DNA of 44,157 nt from Bacillota bacterium (GTDB lineage Bacteria > Bacillota > Clostridia > Christensenellales > UMGS416), in assembly GCA_023421955.1 (NCBI GenBank), contig JAEZSE010000026.1:1-44157 (forward strand), in the 5' to 3' direction. Shown piece by piece: positions 39,198 to 44,157 of the stretch. The translations under genes and the position numbers were made by a program. The notes under the pieces were generated by a model that did not search any database, was not told the DNA's origin, and worked only from the letters and a program-made list of their open reading frames with translations. Numbering within the stretch: the first letter of the stretch is position 1; each line of letters begins with the position of its first letter.

Positions 39198-39851
39198 TCA
39201 ATCGTCATACTTTTTGAGCAAATCATCCAGCGCTTCGCGCAGCAGCACTGCTTCACCTACGCCCTCCTTTTTTGCCAGCTGGCTGAGCCTTTGAAGCTGC
39301 TCATAGGTGTAGTGGCTGGTCTTGGTGACCATCTTTTCTTCGCGGGAAAGGCACACCTTATTGGCTCCGCTGGCTTTCGCCCGAAAAAGAGCTCCCTCGG
39401 CCTTGCGTACAATCTCCGCCGTGCGGGCACCGTCTTCTGGGCAGCAGGACACACCGGCACTAAAGCTGATCTCCAGTGTTGACCCGCCGTGTGGAACGCC
39501 TTTGGCCAGAAATGACTCCCTGCATTTTTCCATCAGCAGAAATGCCTGCTCCTTTGGCGTGGAGGGCATCAGGACGGCAAACTGGTCTCCGCCATAGCGG
39601 TAGAGCAATGCTGATTCCAGCATGGTGCTTGACAGATGGCTTGCAAGGGTTTTGATTACAATGTCGCCTGCGGCGCGCCCGAATTGTTCATTGATGCGCA
39701 TGAACCGGTCAATGTCCAGCGTGATGAGAGACAGATCTTCACATTTCTCGTTTGCACCCACTGACAGTGCTTCAAAGTCTTTGATAAAGCTCTCATAGGT
39801 CTTCAACCCAGTCAATGGATCAACACCGGCTGCTGATTGTGACTTGCTCAT
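39198..39851 (-). CDS. GGDEF-type domain fused to a ribbon-helix-helix DNA-binding domain
   Basis: 217 residues. Residues 10-168 form a GGDEF fold: DPLTGL (11-16), the metal strand TLDIDRF (44-50), signature GGDQF (87-91) and SAGVSCCPEDG (131-141). Glutamate four is replaced by Gln and there is no RxxD inhibitory site, so diguanylate cyclase activity is doubtful; nucleotide sensing is an alternative. Residues 174-215 (KTSHYTYEQLQRL, then a REALDDLLKKY helix) fit an RHH_3/CopG-type ribbon-helix-helix. ATG 39851 has GGAGG 5 bases upstream. It has its own consensus promoter and probably carries the NUDIX and deaminase genes with it. No transmembrane or sensor domain is present. Confidence 0.75.
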   Translation of the reverse strand: MSKSQSAAGVDPLTGLKTYESFIKDFEALSVGANEKCEDLSLITLDIDRFMRINEQFGRAAGDIVIKTLASHLSSTMLESALLYRYGGDQFAVLMPSTPKEQAFLLMEKCRESFLAKGVPHGGSTLEISFSAGVSCCPEDGARTAEIVRKAEGALFRAKASGANKVCLSREEKMVTKTSHYTYEQLQRLSQLAKKEGVGEAVLLREALDDLLKKYDD

Positions 39852-39886
39852 AATATCCTCCATAGAAGAGTATTTCCATGATTTGG

Positions 39887-39915
39887 AGTATAACCAAACT
39901 ATACATATGTGTCAA
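39887..39915 (-). promoter_or_regulatory. Consensus promoter of the GGDEF-RHH gene
   Basis: Minus strand TTGACA (39915-39910), 17-base spacer, TATACT (39892-39887). ACATAT occurs three times (39903, 39917 and 39934), the first within the 8-bp palindrome ACATATGT that abuts the -35, as expected for an RHH operator. Confidence 0.85.
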
Positions 39916-39973
39916 TACATATAAATGAATAAGACATATGGAAGAGCATGATGAGTTAATGCGCGGTTTATCG

Positions 39974-40912
39974 TTAATGAACCATCGCGGTTACTTTCTT
40001 TACAGCCTCCGCAGATGTACGAAGCTGGCTCAGTTCTTCTTCGGACAATTGCATTTCTGGAATCACAGTGACGCCACCGCTTCCCACAATGGCTGGCAGC
40101 CCGATGCAGACATCATTCAGGCCGTATTTCCCATCCATATAGCTTGAAACAGTCAAAACCGAGTTTTCGTCGCGCACGATTGCCTCCGCAATGCGGGCCA
40201 CCGCCATTGCCACGGCATAGTAGGTGGCTCCCTTGCCCTCAATAATCCGATAGGCTGAGTTTCGCACATCCTGAAAGATGCTCTCCAAACAGCTTTGATC
40301 AGCACATTTCTTGCACCGCTCACAATAGCGCTGCACCGGCATGCCCGCAACGGTGGCGCTGCTCCAGGCAGCTAGCTCTGTGTCGCCGTGCTCTCCCAGG
40401 ATGTAGGCGTGTACGTTACGGCTGTCTACACCGAAATGTTCACCCAGCAAGTACTTTAGCCTGGCGGTGTCCAGCACCGTGCCGGAGCCGATGACACGGG
40501 ATGGAGGAAAGCCTGAGAACTTCAATGCTGCATAGGTCAATACATCCACCGGGTTTGTCACCACCAACAGGATGCAGTCGGTGTTGCGCGCAATGATCTC
40601 AGCAATAATACCGCGGAATATGCCAATGTTTTTTTCTGCCAGATTCATCCGGCTTTCTCCCGGCTTCTGATTGGCTCCTGCGGCCAGTATCACCAAACCG
40701 GCGCCAGCCACATCGTCATAAGTACCAGCAGTGATGCGCACCGGCCTGGCGAATGGCATGCCGTGGTTCAGATCCATTACCTCACCGGCTGCCTTTTTCT
40801 CATTGATGTCGATCAGCACGATCTCTGAAAACAGCCCACCCTGCATCAGTGCGAATGCCGACGTTGCCCCCACAAACCCCGCACCAATCACAACACATCT
40901 TTTCATCTCCAT
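39974..40912 (-). CDS. ldh: L-lactate dehydrogenase
   Basis: 312-residue NAD-dependent dehydrogenase reducing pyruvate to L-lactate. Features: Rossmann GAGFVGATSAF, LIDINEKKAAGEVMDL, the substrate-loop GANQKPGESR with Gln favouring lactate over malate, TNPVDVLTY and the catalytic His in LGEHGDTE. ATG 40912 has GAGGTG about 5 bases upstream. A fructose-bisphosphate site cannot be confirmed by eye. Its TATACT -10 (40948-40943) lies in an identical TTGGTTATACT context to that of the GGDEF gene. Confidence 0.95.
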   Translation of the reverse strand: MEMKRCVVIGAGFVGATSAFALMQGGLFSEIVLIDINEKKAAGEVMDLNHGMPFARPVRITAGTYDDVAGAGLVILAAGANQKPGESRMNLAEKNIGIFRGIIAEIIARNTDCILLVVTNPVDVLTYAALKFSGFPPSRVIGSGTVLDTARLKYLLGEHFGVDSRNVHAYILGEHGDTELAAWSSATVAGMPVQRYCERCKKCADQSCLESIFQDVRNSAYRIIEGKGATYYAVAMAVARIAEAIVRDENSVLTVSSYMDGKYGLNDVCIGLPAIVGSGGVTVIPEMQLSEEELSQLRTSAEAVKKVTAMVH

Positions 40913-40942
40913 GAACTCACCTCATTGCTTCCAGTCATGTCT

Positions 40943-40982
40943 AGTATAACCAATGCCCACATGGAATGATGTTGCATGGGCA
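40943..40982. promoter_or_regulatory. ldh -10 box and inverted repeat in the divergent region
   Basis: TATACT on the minus strand (40948-40943), weak -35. Inverted arms TGCCCA (40954-40959) and TGGGCA (40977-40982) are centred 23 bp apart, about two helical turns, between ldh and the FAD oxidoreductase gene. Confidence 0.4.
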
Positions 40983-41020
40983 ATCTATATGGAGCAAAGA
41001 GGATAGGAGATTGATATCCA

Positions 41021-42229
41021 ATGGAACCACCGATCTGGTTGTCAGACAATCCGCAGCGCTATGGGCCGCTGCAAGGTGAGGCTCGGGCCGATGTGGCTGT
41101 GGTAGGCGGCGGCATTGCCGGGCTCACTGCTGCATATCTGCTCAGTTCCTCCGGGGTCGGTGTGGCGGTGATCGAGGCCGGCAAGATTGGTTCCGGGGAA
41201 TCAGGACGCGGTGCAGCTATGGGCACGGTTCAGCAGGGCTTGTGCTTCACCCGCCTTGTGCGGCTGCATGGGCAGGGGCGTGCGGCGAACATTGTAAAAG
41301 CCTATCAGGCAGCGGTTCATCTGATTGCTGGCATTGTGGCCAAGGAGGAGCTTCGCTGTGGTCTCTCGGTGCAGGATTCGTTTGTTTTCACCACCGATGC
41401 GCGCCGTGTAGGGGCCGTAGAGCGAGAAGCCGAATTGGCGTCACGGTTTGGACTGGATGCCGGCCTTACCAACATAGCACCTTTTCTACTACCATATCGT
41501 GTAGCTGCCTGCGTGCGTGGGCAGATCACTTTGAACCCGGCTCAGTACTTAGCTGGGTTAGCTGGCACGATCGCGACACAAGGAGGGGTGATCTTTGAAG
41601 ATAGCCCTGTAATTGAGGTGGGGAAAGGTGCAGTTCGTACAAACTCCGGCAGACTGAGAGCCAAATGTGTATTGATTGCCACAGGGATACCCATCTTGCA
41701 GCCGCCTCATTACGGCAGCCTTCGTTTGTTGCAAGGCACCGGCTGGGCTGCCTCAGTATGCGGTGAACCCTTGCCAATCGGCATATGGCAGAATGCGTCC
41801 GATGGATTTGCCTTTCGTGCAGCCAGCGATCAGCTAATCGTCTGCTCAGGAGACAGCGGCAGAGCCGTTCTGACGAAGGAAGCTTTCCTCCGCAACCTGG
41901 CTAGGTACCTGCCTGACGCCAAATCAGTTGCATGGCCCATCCACTCGATCCATACACTGGACGGATTGCCAGATATCGGCAGATATAAAACAGATGATGG
42001 TTGCCTTTTTGTGGCAACAGGGTTTGGCCGCTGGGGGTTGACCTGCGGCACACTTGCAGGAGATATCCTGTGTGATTTGGTGCTGGATAAACCCAACCCA
42101 ATGGCGGAGCTGTTTTCACCGCAAAGGCTGCCAAGCCCAATTGCAATTGGTGGTGCTTTTGCAAGAGGTTTAGCCAAGGGTGTGAAAAATGTTGCCTCTT
42201 CAGTCCGAAACCAAAGTTTTGCATTGTAA
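41021..42229 (+). CDS. FAD-dependent oxidoreductase (DAO family), without Rieske domain
   Basis: 402 residues. The N-terminal dinucleotide fold has VVGGGIAGLTAAYLL (about 28-42) and IEAGKIGSGESGRGAAMGT; the C-terminal DAO motif is THL-like IHTLDGLPDIG...LFVATGFGRWGLTCGTLAG. Close relatives such as YhfW-type enzymes often carry a C-terminal Rieske 2Fe-2S domain; here the chain stops after the DAO fold. An amine or amino acid is the likely substrate class. AGGAG is 11 bases before ATG 41021. A ferredoxin and cupin gene follow. Confidence 0.85.
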   Translation: MEPPIWLSDNPQRYGPLQGEARADVAVVGGGIAGLTAAYLLSSSGVGVAVIEAGKIGSGESGRGAAMGTVQQGLCFTRLVRLHGQGRAANIVKAYQAAVHLIAGIVAKEELRCGLSVQDSFVFTTDARRVGAVEREAELASRFGLDAGLTNIAPFLLPYRVAACVRGQITLNPAQYLAGLAGTIATQGGVIFEDSPVIEVGKGAVRTNSGRLRAKCVLIATGIPILQPPHYGSLRLLQGTGWAASVCGEPLPIGIWQNASDGFAFRAASDQLIVCSGDSGRAVLTKEAFLRNLARYLPDAKSVAWPIHSIHTLDGLPDIGRYKTDDGCLFVATGFGRWGLTCGTLAGDILCDLVLDKPNPMAELFSPQRLPSPIAIGGAFARGLAKGVKNVASSVRNQSFAL

Positions 42230-42269
42230 AAAGAAAGATGATCGGAGATAATGAAAGAAAAGGAGTGTT

Positions 42270-42461
42270 ATGATGAAGGCGAAAATCGATCGTGATGGTT
42301 GCATTTCCTGCGGGCTATGCCCTGACGTTTGCCCTGAGGTGTTCCGCATGGCCGATGACGGGAGAGCGGAAGTGTATGTGGATGAAGTGCCTGACGGCAA
42401 AGAAGACCTGGCCGAAGAAGCGGCGGACGGTTGCCCGGTCAGCGTGATTTCGGTGGAATAA
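42270..42461 (+). CDS. Single 4Fe-4S ferredoxin
   Basis: 63 residues. C11, C14 and C17 (CISCGLC), C21 (VCP) and C55 (DGCP) follow the Desulfovibrio-type one-cluster ferredoxin pattern; the rest is acidic. It carries low-potential electrons, possibly for the oxidoreductase encoded 40 bases upstream. AAGGAG precedes tandem ATGs at 42270 and 42273; either may be used. The cupin gene starts 2 bases after its stop. Confidence 0.92.
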   Translation: MMKAKIDRDGCISCGLCPDVCPEVFRMADDGRAEVYVDEVPDGKEDLAEEAADGCPVSVISVE

Positions 42462-42463
42462 AC

Positions 42464-42811
42464 ATGGACATCAAAAACTTGAATGACAGCATTTCTTTTT
42501 CCATTACAGGGTTGTCCAAGAAGATTGTTTTTGACACGCCCAAAGTGCTGTGCTTTGTGTTGAGCCTGATGCCTGGCCAGTCGATCCCAGAGCACCGGCA
42601 TGAGCAGAGCGCGCTCACGATCACAGTACTGAAGGGCAAAGGGCAAGCACGAGTAAATGGGAAAGTGCTCGCATTGGTCCTGGGCACAATACTTTATCTG
42701 GATGGGCAGGATGAGTTCAGCATCCCGGTTGCCGAGGAAGACCTCGCGCTGCTTGTGACGGTCAGTCCAAACCCAGATAACAAGCTGTTTTCTCAAGGAG
42801 TGAATTCATAA
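42464..42811 (+). CDS. Cupin-domain protein with incomplete metal site
   Basis: 115-residue small beta-barrel. Cupin motif 1 keeps the HxH (HRH in PEHRHEQ) but lacks the usual Glu, and motif 2 has no histidine (YLDGQDEFSI), so metal binding is doubtful. Role may be ligand binding or a degenerate enzyme. The start ATG 42464 follows GGTGGAA and sits 2 bases after the ferredoxin stop, so the genes are co-translated. Confidence 0.8.
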   Translation: MDIKNLNDSISFSITGLSKKIVFDTPKVLCFVLSLMPGQSIPEHRHEQSALTITVLKGKGQARVNGKVLALVLGTILYLDGQDEFSIPVAEEDLALLVTVSPNPDNKLFSQGVNS

Positions 42812-42827
42812 CAAAGCATGCTGGTTT

Positions 42828-42860
42828 GGCCGCCCAATTCTAAATTGGGCGGCCATTCTT
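42828..42860 (+). terminator. Terminator of the oxidoreductase-ferredoxin-cupin operon
   Basis: Perfect 12-bp stem GGCCGCCCAATT-CTA-AATTGGGCGGCC (42828-42854), followed by ATTCTT. Confidence 0.8.
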
Positions 42861-43197
42861 GACGGTCAATACTGCTGCTCTTCTCCTACAGCTCATTTAG
42901 CTTCTTCACATATTCTTCAAACACCATATAGTTTATGAGTAAGAAGATGGATATCATTGATAACCTATTTGATACAAGTTGGGTTTTCTATAACAATGTA
43001 GATTCATTGAAAGTGAGTCGGATGAACGAACGATTGTCATTAAGGCTGCCAGATCACTTAAGAACTGATACAAAGCTACGGTTTGTTAGGATGGAGCAGG
43101 GGAGGTGCATAAGTGTGCACCGTACTTTCCTTAGTAATACGAGTACGGTACGTGTTTAATCCTCAAGTGTGACGATTGCAGGCGCAGTATTTATGAA
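42861..43197. other. Intergenic stretch without a convincing gene
   Basis: A 74-codon plus-strand frame at 42935-43159 has no ribosome site, no recognised domain and odd composition. Two dyads stand out: GGTGCA-TAAGTG-TGCACC (43104-43121) and ACCGTAC/GTACGGT (43119-43149), the latter possibly ending the Rrf2 gene transcript. The region may hold a remnant of a lost gene. Confidence 0.5.
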
Positions 43198-43644
43198 TCA
43201 AATATAGAAAATGTAGCTATCCTGCAACTTGGCCTTTTCATAAGCATCTTCCAGATCGGCAAGGGTGAGCCCATCCAGCGCCTGTGAGGCGGCGCCGGTG
43301 ATGCGGTTCCACACATGCTCGCGGATGGCATCCTGCATGATGGCGGCGTCGGTTGCCTGCACACGGTCTTCTGTGATTGCAAAAAGGTCACCCTCCAATA
43401 CATCAAGCAGCTTCCGCACCTGTGTTTTATTGGCAGGTTGGCCCAGCACATAACCGCCCTGGGGGCCTTTGGTGCCAACCACCACGCCGGCTTTGCGCAG
43501 CGCTGAAAAGATCTGTTCCAGATATCCCACTGAGATTTCCTGCCGGTCAGCAATTTGGGCCAGCGTCACACTGTCCTCGCCGGAGTGCACAGCCAGATCC
43601 AGCAATGCCCTCAGACCATAGCGGCCTTTCGTGGAAATCTTCAT
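43198..43644 (-). CDS. Rrf2 family transcriptional regulator (CymR-like)
   Basis: 148-residue winged-helix regulator: MKISTKGRYGLRALLDLA start, recognition region VTLAQIADRQEISVGYLEQIF and wing KGPQGGYVLG. It lacks the three-Cys cluster of IscR/NsrR, which points to the CymR branch that represses cysteine genes, working with CysK as co-sensor in Bacillus. Divergent cysK supports this. I use ATG 43644 (GAGG 9 bases upstream), the family start; 43659 is possible. Confidence 0.85.
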   Translation of the reverse strand: MKISTKGRYGLRALLDLAVHSGEDSVTLAQIADRQEISVGYLEQIFSALRKAGVVVGTKGPQGGYVLGQPANKTQVRKLLDVLEGDLFAITEDRVQATDAAIMQDAIREHVWNRITGAASQALDGLTLADLEDAYEKAKLQDSYIFYI

Positions 43645-43673
43645 TCGTTTGAACCTCATCCATATGATTTCCT

Positions 43674-43702
43674 ATCATACCGATATTTTTTCTTGAAATC
43701 AA
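43674..43702 (-). promoter_or_regulatory. Promoter of the Rrf2 regulator gene
   Basis: Minus strand TTGATT (43702-43697), 17-base spacer, TATGAT (43679-43674); back to back with the cysK promoter. Confidence 0.7.
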
Positions 43703-43705
43703 GCA

Positions 43706-43750
43706 TTGACAGCCACTGTGCGGAATATTATAATACCAATAAAACCAATA
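43706..43750 (+). promoter_or_regulatory. Consensus cysK promoter with CCAATA direct repeat
   Basis: TTGACA (43706-43711), 17-base spacer, TATAAT (43729-43734). CCAATA at 43736-43741 and 43745-43750 overlaps the start site, a good place for the Rrf2 repressor; ACCGATA at about 43679 is a related sequence in its own promoter. Confidence 0.85.
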
Positions 43751-43776
43751 TGAAAAATAATAGAATGGAGGAAGAT

Positions 43777-44157
43777 ATGATGTCAAAGATCGCAAAGAAC
43801 CTCACTGAACTCATCGGCAATACCCCTCTGCTGGAGTTGGGAAATTATGGCGCTGCCAACGGCTTGGAAGCCACCATTTTGGCCAAGCTGGAATACTTCA
43901 ACCCGCTGGGCAGTGTGAAGGATCGCATTGGCTACGCCATGATCAAAGATGCGGAAGATCGCGGTGTTCTCAACAAAGACAGCGTGATCATCGAGCCCAC
44001 CAGTGGCAACACCGGCATTGCGCTGGCTTTCGTGGCGGCTGCCAAGGGTTATCGGTTGATCCTTTTGATGCCGGAGACATTCAGCGTGGAGCGTCGCAAC
44101 CTGTTGAAGGCGCTGGGTGCAGAGCTGGTGCTCACACCTGGCAGCGAGGGCATGAAG
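43777..44157 (+). CDS. cysK: Cysteine synthase, 5' part, cut by window end
   Basis: 127 codons of an expected 305-310. The O-acetylserine sulfhydrylase N-terminus is clear: LTELIGNTPLLEL, the PLP lysine in NPLGSVKDRIG, EPTSGNTGIALAFVA and LMPETFSVERRNLLKALGAE. It makes cysteine from O-acetylserine and sulfide. GGAGG is 5 bases before ATG 43777 and 8 before ATG 43780; both give nearly the same product. Divergent from the Rrf2 regulator. Confidence 0.95.
   Translation, partial: MMSKIAKNLTELIGNTPLLELGNYGAANGLEATILAKLEYFNPLGSVKDRIGYAMIKDAEDRGVLNKDSVIIEPTSGNTGIALAFVAAAKGYRLILLMPETFSVERRNLLKALGAELVLTPGSEGMK

Noticed and set aside
42935..43159. 74-codon plus-strand frame
   Set aside because: No ribosome site, promoter or recognisable domain; adjacent DNA has a stop-rich, non-coding look. 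Kept only as part of the intergenic description.
1..44157. CRISPR array, prophage or insertion sequence
   Set aside because: No regularly spaced repeat-spacer array, transposase, integrase or phage structural gene was seen on either strand.

Overview
The window looks like chromosomal DNA of an anaerobic, spore-forming member of the Clostridia (Bacillota); I cannot fix the genus. The pointers are butyrate kinase, a GerW/YtfJ sporulation protein beside a DacF-type peptidase, a SigY-type ECF sigma operon, a small SRP RNA, a carboxyspermidine-type polyamine pathway, strong GGAGG ribosome sites and many sigma-A promoters with 16-18 bp spacing. Several genes appear to start with TTG.

Layout. 1-836: 5' part of a butyrate kinase gene (minus strand). 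1136-3669: three plus-strand genes (sugar-phosphate isomerase/epimerase, alpha/beta hydrolase, second isomerase/epimerase) lying between two imperfect direct repeats. 4064-5428: five-repeat FIVAR-like protein without signal peptide or anchor. 5584-8964 (minus): MoaF-like protein, then carboxynorspermidine decarboxylase and carboxynorspermidine synthase (alternative spermidine/norspermidine route). 9253-13427: accessory genes, namely a VOC protein, a membrane PAF-acetylhydrolase-like enzyme, a LytTR/DUF3021 regulatory pair, a CPBP protease and a possible decayed TetR gene. 13510-17465 (minus): type B carboxylesterase, Fe-dependent alcohol dehydrogenase, and a SigY-type sigma factor with two YxlC/YxlD-like membrane proteins.

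17703-24159 is a compact histidine operon, hisZ-G-D-B-H-A-F-IE, with overlapping or nearly abutting genes and no hisC or histidinol phosphatase. 24272-25261 is an alpha/alpha-toroid (terpene-cyclase-like) protein. 25418-28373 is a sporulation/cell-wall cluster (DUF2953, GerW, DacF, RluB) with unusually long overlaps. 28489-32191 encodes a biotin-dependent carboxyltransferase: 12S/MmdA-type subunit, small membrane delta subunit, biotin carrier and 5S/OadA-type subunit. No beta pump subunit is present, which fits a transcarboxylase. 32469-34820 is a PD-(D/E)XK plus XPD/DinG-like helicase, followed by the SRP RNA and tex.

37360-44157: a TM1586-type nitroreductase; minus-strand deaminase, NUDIX, a GGDEF-ribbon-helix-helix fusion and L-lactate dehydrogenase; a plus-strand FAD oxidoreductase-ferredoxin-cupin cluster; and a divergent Rrf2 regulator/cysteine synthase pair, the latter cut by the window end.

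The most unusual items are the GGDEF-RHH fusion with repeated ACATAT motifs at its promoter, the direct repeats flanking the three-gene module, the atypical delta subunit of the carboxyltransferase, the leaderless FIVAR protein and the possible TetR remnant beside the CPBP protease gene. All functions are read from sequence patterns; no database search was possible.
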